DNA from: Lachnospiraceae bacterium
GTDB lineage: Bacteria; Bacillota; Clostridia; Lachnospirales; Lachnospiraceae
Direction of reading: 5' to 3'
Assembly (NCBI GenBank): GCA_024697065.1
Contig: JAILGE010000009.1
Coordinates: 1-64,000 of the forward strand
DNA: 64,000 nt
The notes under the pieces: model-generated
Database searches by the model: none
Seen by the model: the letters and a program-made list of their open reading frames with translations, nothing else
What the model was told of the DNA's origin: nothing
Shown: piece by piece, positions 36,943-45,820 of the stretch
How the letters are laid out: each line of letters opens with the position of its first letter
Position numbering within the stretch: the stretch's first letter is position 1
Made by a program: the position numbers and the translations under genes

Positions 36943-37728
36943 CTACCCCATCACCACCGCTGCAGAATACCCCGTCAGCCCACCGATTATGCACTTATAC
37001 TTATTATCGCACACTTTCCCCATCTTCAAAACATCTAAAAATGTCACATCCTTGAAGCCTTCGGAAAGCCCGTTGCCCGTATTCTTCACGTATGCCTCAT
37101 GCAGACACCACAGGCGATAGAACTCCGTGCGTCTGTGCTCCGGATCCGATATGCTCTCAAGATATGCCGCTTCGTCTTCGTGGAAAAATCGCTTCGCGAT
37201 ATCCATGACCTCTCTGCGCTCGCTGTGCTCCTGGATATCCACTCCTATAGGCGCATCTGAAATGCCGCACATTGCGCGGGCTCCGGAATGGGAGAGACTG
37301 ATATATATATCGGGATAGTCCGGGAGATAGGGCTGGCCGGAGGGTTTATGGGCTTCGGCGAAAATATGTATCTTATAAGCGATCTCCCTGCCAACAGATT
37401 CCGACGTGTTAACCCTGCTGCCTTCGCTGCACTCGGATCCGGAGGAATTTGCGTTTCCTGATTCCGCGTGTAACTCTCCGATGATATCAGACAGTGCGAG
37501 CTGCTCCGCCTCGTCACATGCCCCTTGACGGCCCTTCTTAACATATTCTCTCACAGCATACTGCAGCAACACTCCGGCCGCCACCATCTGCCGTCCGGAA
37601 CCTTCATGCCTGACTTTCAGCACTCGCTCACGCCGGCCTGCATCTATCAGCTCAAGAGCATTCTCATACAGCTCTTTATCCTTTAGTTCCTCCGTATCGG
37701 TTATAAATATTAAACTTCGATCTGCCAA
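36943..37728 (-). CDS. 4'-phosphopantetheinyl transferase, Sfp type
   Basis: About 261 residues. The ACPS domain carries YISLSHSGARAMCGIS, the magnesium-binding GVDIQEH near residue 169, and AKRFFHEDEAAYLESI then FYRLWCLHEAYVKNTGNGL (the W-x-x-KEA-like motif, here HEA). A Ser/Gly-rich linker interrupts the N-terminal half. The open frame runs back to 37,899 through unrelated sequence including a hairpin. The start is probably TTG at 37,728, which has AAGGAG five bases upstream and gives a normal N-terminus (FITDTEEL). It activates acyl or peptidyl carrier proteins. No PKS or NRPS is in the window. Confidence 0.82.
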   Translation of the reverse strand: MADRSLIFITDTEELKDKELYENALELIDAGRRERVLKVRHEGSGRQMVAAGVLLQYAVREYVKKGRQGACDEAEQLALSDIIGELHAESGNANSSGSECSEGSRVNTSESVGREIAYKIHIFAEAHKPSGQPYLPDYPDIYISLSHSGARAMCGISDAPIGVDIQEHSERREVMDIAKRFFHEDEAAYLESISDPEHRRTEFYRLWCLHEAYVKNTGNGLSEGFKDVTFLDVLKMGKVCDNKYKCIIGGLTGYSAAVVMG

Positions 37729-37878
37729 ATCGACTCCTTCTTCAACAATACTCCAATATGTTTCGTAAAATTCTATATCGGCTTTTCTTGTTTTATCGAA
37801 TTTATGTGTTAAGATACTTATACAAAAGTAGTGCTTGACACTATTCGGGCTGGTCGTTAGGCCCGGGTCCAACGGTAC

Positions 37879-37903
37879 GGTGTGGGTGTCCCACACCATT
37901 TTT
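37879..37903 (+). terminator. Strong plus-strand hairpin with T-run and no plus-strand gene
   Basis: GGTGTGGG, loop TGT and CCCACACC form an 8-bp perfect stem followed by ATTTTT on the plus strand. No plus-strand gene precedes it. A second potential stem, GGGC/GCCC, lies at about 37,839-37,865. On the minus strand it follows the DUF4143 gene stop by a few bases but lacks a T-run in that direction. Confidence 0.6.
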
Positions 37904-37906
37904 CAT

Positions 37907-39247
37907 TTAAGCCAAATCAGCCTCCATTATTTTTTCACTTAACAAAAAGTCAAACAGATCAACCGTCATCACACCCTCATCATCATATGTCGGATTCAGG
38001 TCGTTTTTTGTAACAACAATCTTTTTGAAGGAATCATCTATATTGTGTAAGCTTCTCTTTTCCTGCGTCTGCTTTTCAAGAGATTCCATAGATAAGGCTG
38101 ATTGAATATAGAATTTCTGACTTCCCTTTGAAGCGACAAAATCCACTTCAAGTGATTTCTGTGCGTATATCGGCTTACCATTTTTGTCCGTCCGGTCGGT
38201 TTTATCACTGACACTTAACTCCCCGACATCAACGTTAAACCCTCTGAACCTCAATTCATTGTATAAGATATTCTCCATGATATGAGTTTCTTCTATCTGT
38301 CTGAAATTGAGTCTGGCATTTCTCACGCCGATATCTTCAAAATAGATCTTGAACGGAGATCCTATATATTTTCTGCCTTTGATGTTATATTTTTTTACTT
38401 TAGATACGACAAAAGCATCTTGAAAATAATCGATATAATCTACGATCGTATCAGCCGAAATACTCTTATTTAAAACGCTTTTGAATGTACCCGAAATCTT
38501 ATTTGCACTTACAGGGCTGCCGATCATAGACGCTAAGATATCAAACGTATCCCCCAGCTCTGCTTTTTTAATAATCCTGTTATGAGTAATGATATCTTTT
38601 AAATATGTTTCTTCGCATAAATTTTTTAAGTATGAATATTTTTCTTCTTCACTCTTCATTTGTGCCACAAGGGGAATGCCACCGGTTACAACATATTCCC
38701 TCCATGCTTTATCCGGAGTCATATCCGTTCCCTGCAAATACTCTGAAAACGCAAGGGGCAGTACATGAACTACCGTACCTCTGCCCTTAAATTCAGTTGC
38801 TATATCTGATGATAAAAACTTTGAATTGGAACCTGTAACATAAATATCAAAATTAGTATGCTTTAAAAGTCCATTAAGGGTCCCCACAAAATTTTCAAGC
38901 AATTGAACTTCATCCAATAACAGATAATATTTTTCGGCATCATTTGTTCTATCCTTCACATATGCCCTGAATTTCCTGGCATTCACATAGAACACATCCT
39001 TATTTTGTTTGATCCTTGTCGCTTCTTCAGGATAATATGCATCAAGCAGATCCAGGTCTTCATCCGAATCAAATGCAAACCGGATTATGTTTTTACTTGC
39101 AACACCTGTATTCAACAGGTATTTATAAAAGAGCTCATTCATCAGATATGATTTACCTGAACGTCTGGCGCCTGTTATTACCTTTATCAGCCCGTTTTCC
39201 CTTCGATCGATCAGTCTGCTTACATATATTTCTCTGGAATATTCCAT
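37907..39247 (-). CDS. AAA-family ATPase with DUF4143 domain
   Basis: 446 residues. Walker A is VITGARRSGKSYLMNEL near residue 22, Walker B is YYLLLDEVQLLENFVGTLNGLL, and a sensor segment IYVTGSNSKFLSSDIATEFKGRG follows. A winged-helix-like middle (ISGTFKSVLNKSISADTIVDYIDYFQDAFV) leads to the DUF4143 PD-(D/E)XK-like C-terminus. There the usual E-x-K has become YIQSAL, so nuclease activity is doubtful. These proteins are widespread in gut anaerobes, often in many copies, with no settled function. AGAGGA precedes the ATG, and the leader is strongly palindromic. Confidence 0.9.
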   Translation of the reverse strand: MEYSREIYVSRLIDRRENGLIKVITGARRSGKSYLMNELFYKYLLNTGVASKNIIRFAFDSDEDLDLLDAYYPEEATRIKQNKDVFYVNARKFRAYVKDRTNDAEKYYLLLDEVQLLENFVGTLNGLLKHTNFDIYVTGSNSKFLSSDIATEFKGRGTVVHVLPLAFSEYLQGTDMTPDKAWREYVVTGGIPLVAQMKSEEEKYSYLKNLCEETYLKDIITHNRIIKKAELGDTFDILASMIGSPVSANKISGTFKSVLNKSISADTIVDYIDYFQDAFVVSKVKKYNIKGRKYIGSPFKIYFEDIGVRNARLNFRQIEETHIMENILYNELRFRGFNVDVGELSVSDKTDRTDKNGKPIYAQKSLEVDFVASKGSQKFYIQSALSMESLEKQTQEKRSLHNIDDSFKKIVVTKNDLNPTYDDEGVMTVDLFDFLLSEKIMEADLA

Positions 39248-39263
39248 ATTAATCCTCTTTCTT

Positions 39264-39364
39264 CAAAGAACTTTGGTTTTTATCGATTATATTATAGCAT
39301 AATTTTAGTTTTTTGATATGTTTCGGTCGATAAAACTCAAAGTTCTTTGGATTTTATCGACCGA
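39264..39364. promoter_or_regulatory. Palindromic operator-like leader of the DUF4143 ATPase gene
   Basis: Three copies of a CAAAG-(AA/TT)-CTTTG plus TTTTATCGA module occur: 39,264-39,286 (plus orientation), 39,328-39,350 (inverted) and 39,338-39,360 (plus, sharing the core of the second). Copies two and three form a 13-bp perfect stem, 39,323-39,335 with 39,352-39,364. A minus-strand TATAAT (39,296-39,291) lies between copies one and two, so a bound factor would straddle the promoter. Confidence 0.65.
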
Positions 39365-39407
39365 AAAAACAAGGGATATTCCGGCCAATCAGCTGAAATA
39401 TCCCTTG
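39363..39407 (-). terminator. Rho-independent terminator downstream of hemZ
   Basis: On the minus strand CAAGGGATATT (39,407 downward), an internal loop and AATATCCCTTG are followed by TTTTTT. It ends the hemZ transcript before the DUF4143 gene. Confidence 0.82.
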
Positions 39408-39462
39408 ATAAGATAAGTTATTTTATGCGAACAATCCTCAATGCCAATGTCCCGGTGGATGA

Positions 39463-40947
39463 TCACTCCCCCGCTCCAAACAGCTTCCTCTTCCTCTCTA
39501 TCATCGCCTGCAGATCGGACAGATAGAGGTTTACATCCTTGTGGGTGTCGCATCTCTCGATGAGGCCCGTGCCGTCGCAGTGAACTCTCTTTGATACGGT
39601 GCCGACGCCCAGAGCCACGATAGACTGCACCTCCTCCATGATGAGTATGTTATAGAGACCGTATTTTCCTTCATGTGCAAATCCGGTATTTTCAAGACTT
39701 CCTGCCATATTCTTTTGTCTGTAGAGATAGTAGGGCTTCATGCCCAAAGCATCTGCCGTATCATAGGCCTTCTGCATAGCCTTCTCCGCATCCAGTCCTG
39801 AGATCGCTCCGTGCTCCGCGATCCACTGCTTCATCCTCGATGCACGCTTGATGGCAAGAGAATGAGCAGTGATGCTGTCAGGCGCAAATTCCGCAACAGC
39901 GTCGAAGGTGTGTTCCACATCACTTAAGGTCTCTCCCGGAAGTCCCAGGATCAGATCCATATTGATATTGTTAAAACCCGCATCTCTGGCCTGTGCGAAG
40001 GCTCTTCTTATATCATCCGTTGTATGATGTCTGCCGATGAGCTTAAGAGTCTCATCCTTCATGGTCTGGGGATTAACGGATATCCTTGTCACACCGTATT
40101 TTTTCATGGCAGCAAGCTTTCCCGTCGTAATGGAATCCGGCCTTCCCGCTTCCACGGTAAATTCCTTCACATTTTCCATAGGCATTATGGATGTTATGGA
40201 ATGAAGGAGCTTTTCCAGTCTCACCTCGTCAAGTGAAGTCGGTGTACCGCCTCCGATATAGACAGTATCCAGGCGTTTCCCCTGCATATATTCACACGTC
40301 GCTCTCATCTCATCAGCAAGAGCATCCAGATACTCATCGACCTTCTTCTCAAACTTCGCTATGGGAAATGATGTAAATGAACAATAGAGGCAGGTAGACG
40401 GGCAAAAAGGTATGCCTATATAGAGACTGTATCCCTTACCGTCCGTAAAGGGCTTAAGTATACCCTCTTCCAGCTCCGCGATACGTATGCCGAGCCTTGC
40501 CTTATCCTCCGATACACGGCAGGTATCATACAGGTCTTTTATGATCTCATCCCGCCCTTTCCCTTCCGCAGCATTTATCATTCTCATGATTAGCTTGGTA
40601 GGCCGCACGCCCGTAAGCGCTCCCCAGGGCAGCGTCATGCCGCTGTACTCACACAGACTGTCGTAGAGGAAAAGCTTCCATGCTTTTCTGAAATCTCCGG
40701 GATCGGCGCTTTCCGTATATTCAAAGCAATATTCCCGGTCCGCAGGCAGACTCTTTCCTCCCAGAAATCTTATGGTGCCACTGCCCTCTTCCGGATGCAA
40801 TAAAAAAAGTGCAGTGTCACTTTCGATATCCGCACCGCTCTCATCCTCTGCGATCTCCACCTTTACTTCCGGATCCGGAAAAAATGAAGTCACAAGGGCA
40901 TATATATCATATTCAAATTCTTCTCTGTTGATCCTGATCTTTAACAT
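39463..40947 (-). CDS. hemZ: Oxygen-independent coproporphyrinogen III oxidase-like radical SAM protein
   Basis: 494 residues. The radical SAM core has YIGIPFCPSTCLYCSFTS (CX3CX2C) near residue 174, then TVYIGGGTPTSLDE, EFTVEAGRPDSIT, GVTRISVNPQTMKDETL and NINMDLILGLPGE, followed by the HemN-type C-terminus with MEEVQSIVALGVGTVSK. The long N-terminal domain of about 165 residues is typical of clostridial HemZ, and its TGVRPTKL segment is conserved there. True coproporphyrinogen oxidase activity is uncertain. It follows relA and an MBL gene, a common clostridial order. Confidence 0.9.
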   Translation of the reverse strand: MLKIRINREEFEYDIYALVTSFFPDPEVKVEIAEDESGADIESDTALFLLHPEEGSGTIRFLGGKSLPADREYCFEYTESADPGDFRKAWKLFLYDSLCEYSGMTLPWGALTGVRPTKLIMRMINAAEGKGRDEIIKDLYDTCRVSEDKARLGIRIAELEEGILKPFTDGKGYSLYIGIPFCPSTCLYCSFTSFPIAKFEKKVDEYLDALADEMRATCEYMQGKRLDTVYIGGGTPTSLDEVRLEKLLHSITSIMPMENVKEFTVEAGRPDSITTGKLAAMKKYGVTRISVNPQTMKDETLKLIGRHHTTDDIRRAFAQARDAGFNNINMDLILGLPGETLSDVEHTFDAVAEFAPDSITAHSLAIKRASRMKQWIAEHGAISGLDAEKAMQKAYDTADALGMKPYYLYRQKNMAGSLENTGFAHEGKYGLYNILIMEEVQSIVALGVGTVSKRVHCDGTGLIERCDTHKDVNLYLSDLQAMIERKRKLFGAGE

Positions 40948-40977
40948 ATCAATACATCATCTGTCCGCAGGCTGACA

Positions 40978-41631
40978 CTAATTCAGCCCGCCTGTTGCAT
41001 AGGGATTATATTTTCTCTCAAATCCTATGGTCGTCTCAGCGCCATGTCCCGGATATACCTTAGTCTCATCCGGAAGTACCATTAATTTCTCCTGCAGGGA
41101 TCTGACCAGAGTACTCATGCTTCCACCCGGAAAATCAGTCCTTCCGACGGAACCCTCAAAAAGTGTATCTCCGGAGATAAGTATGCCGCCCTCTTCGATA
41201 TAAAAGCAGCATCCTCCCTTTGTATGTCCCGGAGTAGCCAGCACTTTGCATCTGATATCCCCCGCAATCGTAAGCTCATCTCCGTCTTTAAAATATCCGT
41301 CAGGTGTAAGGGTTACGGGATATCCCATAAAATCCAGTGACACGTTAAGCTCCGGATTTTCTATCAGTTCTTTTTCCGCATCAAGGCATTTTATCCTGGC
41401 TCCTGATCTGTTCCTCAGATCATCTCCGCCTGCGATATGATCAAAATGTCCGTGGGTGAGCAGTATCTCTTCCACTTCCAGACCCATATCCGTAAGCTTG
41501 TCATATATATAATTTCCACTGTCCGCAGGATCGAAGAAGCAGGCTTTATCCCCGCCTTCCCTGTAAACATAATAGCAATTGGTCTCAATGGGTCCCAATA
41601 ACATATGTCCGACTTTTATCTCATTTCCCAT
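40978..41631 (-). CDS. MBL-fold metallo-hydrolase (glyoxalase II-like)
   Basis: About 217 residues. The metal-binding HGHFDHIAG, a mid-domain ATPGHTKGGCCFYIEEGGILISGDTLFEGSVGRTDFPGGS, and the closing VYPGHGAETTIGFE give the full beta-lactamase-fold set. The frame opens at 41,646, but GGAG seven bases before the ATG at 41,631 lies inside that extension, so the shorter form is right. It may hydrolyse a thioester. Substrate unknown. Confidence 0.9.
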   Translation of the reverse strand: MGNEIKVGHMLLGPIETNCYYVYREGGDKACFFDPADSGNYIYDKLTDMGLEVEEILLTHGHFDHIAGGDDLRNRSGARIKCLDAEKELIENPELNVSLDFMGYPVTLTPDGYFKDGDELTIAGDIRCKVLATPGHTKGGCCFYIEEGGILISGDTLFEGSVGRTDFPGGSMSTLVRSLQEKLMVLPDETKVYPGHGAETTIGFERKYNPYATGGLN

Positions 41632-41671
41632 ACATGATCTCCACAATTAATGCTTCCCATCCGAATACTGC

Positions 41672-44104
41672 TTACTCAGGTCTCCTTACATCAGTAACGT
41701 TCTCTACCATCCTGATCTTATCGCAGAGTCTGTCCATCTCCGAACGTGATGCGGTCTCAAAAGAGATCCTCATTGTAACTCTGCCCTTTGAGTCAGTATT
41801 GGTTGACAGTGAGATGATATCTATATTCTCATCCGAGAATTTCTTCGATATATCCGTAAGGAGTCCGGATCTGTTCTCGGCATAGACCACTATCTCTACC
41901 ACATATCTGCTGCCGGGAGATGTAGCTTCATCAAGCTCCCATCCTGCCTCCACGAGTCTGTCTTCCTCACCCTCGGGGATATTGAGGATGTTGACGCAGT
42001 CCTTCCTGTGAATCGTAACGCCACGACCTCTTGTGACATATCCTATTATGTCGTCACCGGGAAGCGGGGTGCAGCACTTGGGGAATCTTATAGCCATTCC
42101 GGATACGCCCTTAACGACTATGCCTCCGTTCTTTCCGCCGTGATGCTTAACACTTCCGCTCTGGGACTTGCTCTTGATCTCGGCGAGAACATCCGCATCT
42201 GTCTGATGCTGCTTTATGTATGACTCTCTTATCTCGATGAGCCTGTTTACAACCTGACCTTCGCGCAGTGCGCCGTGACCTACGGCACTCATCAGATTAT
42301 CCCAGTCCCTGAATCCCTGCTTCTTAAGCAGTGCCTCTTCAAATTCGGGCTTTAATATATCCTGAGGATTTATTCCTCTGTTCTTGCAATATGCGTTGAA
42401 GAGTTCCTTACCGTGCTCGATATTCTCTTCCTTGAACTCGCCCCTGAACCACTGTGATATCTTTGTTCGCGCCTGGGCGGACTTTACGATACCGAGCCAG
42501 TCACGGCTGGGTCCTCTGGAGTTCTGGCTGGTGAGGATCTCTATCACATCACCGTTCTTTATCTCATAATTGATGGTAACGAGCTTGCCGTTAACACGTG
42601 CTCCCATCATATGATTTCCCACGTCAGAGTGGATGCTGTAAGCAAAGTCCACGGGGGTGGAACCGGCAGGGAGATTTTTGACATCACCTGTAGGCGTGAA
42701 GCAGTAAACATTATCGGAAAAGAGATCCAGGTCACTCTTTAACAGACTCATGAATTCTCTGTTGTCCGACATGTCCTTTTGCCACTCGAGGATCTGTCTG
42801 AGCCAGGTTAACTTCTCTTCTTCCTGAAGCTCCGGTGCACGGCCGTCAGAGGCTTCCTTATACTTCCAGTGAGCCGCGATACCGTACTCGGCAGTGCGGT
42901 GCATCTCGAATGTTCTGATCTGTATCTCAAAAGGAACACCGTTTGCACCGGCCAGTGTCGTATGCAGAGACTGGTACATGTTGTCCTTGGGAACAGCTAT
43001 ATAATCTTTAAATCTGCCCGGTATAGGCTTATAGATCTCATGGATAACGCCCAGAGCGGCATAGCAGTCCCTTACGCTTGCAACTATTATACGCACGGCA
43101 AAGAGATCATAGATCTGATCCAGAGTCTTATGCTGGTTCTTCATCTTCTTGTATATGCTGAAGAAATGCTTTGCACGTCCGTCTATCTTTGCATTGATGC
43201 CCGCAGCAGTAATATGCTTTGATACCTCATCCACTATCTCCTGTACCACACGTTCACGCTCGGACTTGCGCTCTGCGATCATGATGGCGAGATTGTGATA
43301 GATCTCGGGCTCCAGATATTTGAGGCAGAGGTCTTCCAACTCTACCTTGATCTTGGAGATACCGAGCCTCTGTGCTATGGGTGCGTAGATATCAAGTGTT
43401 TCTCTTGCGATCTCCTTCTGCTTCTCCGGATTGTGATAGGAGAGCGTACGCATATTATGCAGACGATCCGCAAGCTTGATCATTATGACACGTATATCCT
43501 TTGCCATGGCAAGGAACATCTTGCGCAGGTTAAGTGCCTGCATATCAAGCTTGTCAGCAGTGTACTGGATCTTGGAAAGCTTGGTGACACCGTCAACCAG
43601 GAAAGCCACTTCTTCTCCGAAGCCTTCCTTGATGTCATCCACCGTCATGGTGGTATCTTCGGCTACATCATGCAGGATACCGGCAGCGACCGTCTCCTTG
43701 TCCATCTCCATATCCGCAAGGATTATGGCAACGCAGAGAGGATGAACGATGTAAGGCTCGCCGGACTTCCTCATCTGATCCCCGTGAGTCTCGCGTGCCG
43801 TATTATAGGCCTTCTCGATAAGAGATATGTCATCCGAGGGATGATACTTCTTAACCCTGTCTATCAGTTCCTTATAGAGTGTTTCGGGAGGCTGGAATTC
43901 CGCGATCTTTTCGATACGTCCGTCATCGATGACCACCGAAGGGCGCACGTCGCCTGCGGAGAGAGCCTTTGAAGCTTCAACGCTCTCCTCCGCCAGTTCG
44001 ACTTCATCCTTCTGAAGCTTACGGACATTCTTATCCGAGTTCTCTATCAGCTGCTCCAGTTCATCTATATCTTTTTTTACTTTATCGTTATCAGTTCCCA
44101 TCAT
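41672..44104 (-). CDS. relA: Bifunctional (p)ppGpp synthetase/hydrolase
   Basis: 810 residues, long for the family because of an acidic N-terminal extension of about 75 residues before the HD domain. The HD hydrolase part has GEPYIVHPLCVAIILADM, AAGILHDVAEDT and KLADRLHNMRTL. The synthetase has KIDGRAKHFFSIYKKMKNQHK and GRFKDYIAVPKDNMYQSLHTTL. The TGS domain (VYCFTPTGDVKNLPAGSTPVDFAYSIHSDVG) and a C-terminal ACT domain follow. It controls the stringent response. It overlaps apt by 4 bp. Confidence 0.95.
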   Translation of the reverse strand: MMGTDNDKVKKDIDELEQLIENSDKNVRKLQKDEVELAEESVEASKALSAGDVRPSVVIDDGRIEKIAEFQPPETLYKELIDRVKKYHPSDDISLIEKAYNTARETHGDQMRKSGEPYIVHPLCVAIILADMEMDKETVAAGILHDVAEDTTMTVDDIKEGFGEEVAFLVDGVTKLSKIQYTADKLDMQALNLRKMFLAMAKDIRVIMIKLADRLHNMRTLSYHNPEKQKEIARETLDIYAPIAQRLGISKIKVELEDLCLKYLEPEIYHNLAIMIAERKSERERVVQEIVDEVSKHITAAGINAKIDGRAKHFFSIYKKMKNQHKTLDQIYDLFAVRIIVASVRDCYAALGVIHEIYKPIPGRFKDYIAVPKDNMYQSLHTTLAGANGVPFEIQIRTFEMHRTAEYGIAAHWKYKEASDGRAPELQEEEKLTWLRQILEWQKDMSDNREFMSLLKSDLDLFSDNVYCFTPTGDVKNLPAGSTPVDFAYSIHSDVGNHMMGARVNGKLVTINYEIKNGDVIEILTSQNSRGPSRDWLGIVKSAQARTKISQWFRGEFKEENIEHGKELFNAYCKNRGINPQDILKPEFEEALLKKQGFRDWDNLMSAVGHGALREGQVVNRLIEIRESYIKQHQTDADVLAEIKSKSQSGSVKHHGGKNGGIVVKGVSGMAIRFPKCCTPLPGDDIIGYVTRGRGVTIHRKDCVNILNIPEGEEDRLVEAGWELDEATSPGSRYVVEIVVYAENRSGLLTDISKKFSDENIDIISLSTNTDSKGRVTMRISFETASRSEMDRLCDKIRMVENVTDVRRPE

Positions 44105-44646
44105 TCACCGAGATATTCAACTGCCGAAAGCAGCTTGTATTTTGATATCTTCTCTCTTCCCTTAAGATCGGGCAGCTCTACCAGGACAAGTACCGCAGCC
44201 ACCGAACCGCCAAGGGATTCCACAAGCTTTATCATAGCTTCCGTGGTACCGCCTGTTGCGATGAGGTCATCTACGATCAGCACTTTGTCGCCCTTATTTA
44301 TGCTGTCCTTATGCATTTCAAGAGTAGTGGAGCCGTACTCGAGATCGTAGCTCATCTCCACTGTCTCGCCGGGAAGCTTTCCCTTCTTCCTAATAAGCAC
44401 GAAGGGCTTGCCTGTCTTGTAAGCGATAGGTGCACCAAAGATAAAACCTCTGGATTCCGCACCTGCCACCACATCATATTCCACGTCTTTAGCAAGATCC
44501 GTCAGCGTATCTACCGACAGCTTAAGTCCCTCGGCATTGCCTATGAGAGTGGTGATATCCCTGAACTGAACTCCCTTTTGCGGGAAATCGGGGATGGTTC
44601 TGATATAACTTTTAAGCTTTTCTTCAGTGATCTTATCTGCAGCCAT
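44101..44646 (-). CDS. apt: Adenine phosphoribosyltransferase
   Basis: 181 residues. FRDITTLIGNAEGL near the N-terminus, GAESRGFIFGAPIAYKTGKPFVLIRKKGKLPG, and the PRPP motif VLIVDDLIATGGTTEAMIKL are diagnostic. It salvages adenine to AMP. GGAGG six bases before ATG, and coupling to relA, match the conserved recJ-apt-relA order, although recJ is not here: a phosphonate operon lies upstream instead. Confidence 0.95.
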   Translation of the reverse strand: MAADKITEEKLKSYIRTIPDFPQKGVQFRDITTLIGNAEGLKLSVDTLTDLAKDVEYDVVAGAESRGFIFGAPIAYKTGKPFVLIRKKGKLPGETVEMSYDLEYGSTTLEMHKDSINKGDKVLIVDDLIATGGTTEAMIKLVESLGGSVAAVLVLVELPDLKGREKISKYKLLSAVEYLGE

Positions 44647-44668
44647 GGAACACCTCCATAAAAATATA

Positions 44669-45808
44669 TTATTGTGCTAAGAACTTCATAAAGTTCTCTT
44701 TGTTCTCAAGAGCAGTTGTAGTAGGACGTCCGAGGTCATCACGTGCGCCAACCTGGCACTTGATCTCAATAAGTGAAAGTTCATTTTTATCCCTTGCTGC
44801 CTCAAGAGCCTTATCAAGATCATCATAATTGTCTACAGATACGGCATTTGGATATCCGCATGCCTTTGCGATGGCAGTCACATCCAGCGCACCTGCAACC
44901 GTAGGCATTCCGCCGACAGTCTCATGAGCGGAATTGTTGATGATGATATGAACCATATTTGAAGGGCGGTTTGCACCCGTTACGGCCATAGCTCCCATAT
45001 GCATGAGCATCGCTCCGTCTCCGTCGATGCACCATACTTTTCTGTCAGGCTTATTTACGGCTACGGCAAGAGCTATCGAGGAACAATGTCCCATGGAACC
45101 TACTGTCAGGAAATCTCTGCAATGCTTTGTATATGCATCCTCTCCCGCATTTTCGGGAAGCTCCCTGCTCTCGAAAAGCTCTCTGCTTATCTTACCTGTT
45201 GTGGATACCACAGGATCGTCACCTGTCACGCGGATTATGTGTCTGATGGCTTCCTCACGGTTCATGCTGTTATCATTGCCGTATTTAACTTTTCCTTCGA
45301 AGGAAAGTGCGCCCTTGCGGATCACGATGGCTACCTGCTTTCCTGCCGATAAGAGCTTTCCGAAATCCTTCATGGCCTCCAAAAGCTCTTCTTCCGTCGT
45401 ATCCTTTGAAAGAACAAATGTCTTTACATCCATATCTTCCATAAGCTTAACGGTAACTATACCCTGATAGATATGCTGAGGCTCGTCATGTACTCCCGGC
45501 TCGCCTCTCCATCCGATAACAAATATCGTGGGGATCGCATATACTTTGTCATTTAAAAGAGATGCCAGCGGATTGATGATATTTCCCTCGCCGCTGTTCT
45601 GCATATATACGACAGGCACTTTTCCGGTTGCAAGATTATATCCTGCCGCAAGTGCTGCCGCATTACCTTCATTGGCAGCAATGATATGATGCTTTGCATC
45701 AATGCCGTATCTGCTCATCAGATAGTTGCAGAGTGCTTTTAACTGTGAATCGGGCACTCCCGTATAGAAATCACTTCCGAGTATTTCCGTGAATTTTTCC
45801 GCTGTCAT
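44669..45808 (-). CDS. aepY: Phosphonopyruvate decarboxylase
   Basis: 379 residues of a ThDP enzyme. TGVPDSQLKALCNYLM at the start, AANEGNAAALAAGYNLATGKVPVVYMQNSGEGNIINPLASLL, and the ThDP-magnesium motif CIDGDGAMLMHMGAMAVTGANRP...NNSAHETVGG near residues 258-298 are those of AepY/Ppd. It decarboxylates phosphonopyruvate to phosphonoacetaldehyde, the irreversible pull behind the unfavourable PepM reaction. It is the last gene of the operon, with AAGGAG before the ATG. Confidence 0.95.
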   Translation of the reverse strand: MTAEKFTEILGSDFYTGVPDSQLKALCNYLMSRYGIDAKHHIIAANEGNAAALAAGYNLATGKVPVVYMQNSGEGNIINPLASLLNDKVYAIPTIFVIGWRGEPGVHDEPQHIYQGIVTVKLMEDMDVKTFVLSKDTTEEELLEAMKDFGKLLSAGKQVAIVIRKGALSFEGKVKYGNDNSMNREEAIRHIIRVTGDDPVVSTTGKISRELFESRELPENAGEDAYTKHCRDFLTVGSMGHCSSIALAVAVNKPDRKVWCIDGDGAMLMHMGAMAVTGANRPSNMVHIIINNSAHETVGGMPTVAGALDVTAIAKACGYPNAVSVDNYDDLDKALEAARDKNELSLIEIKCQVGARDDLGRPTTTALENKENFMKFLAQ

Positions 45809-45820
45809 TACATATTCTCC

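Noticed and set aside
43295-43972. 225-codon plus-strand open frame
   Set aside because: It is antisense to the HD and synthetase domains of relA, with no ribosome-binding site or recognisable motif.
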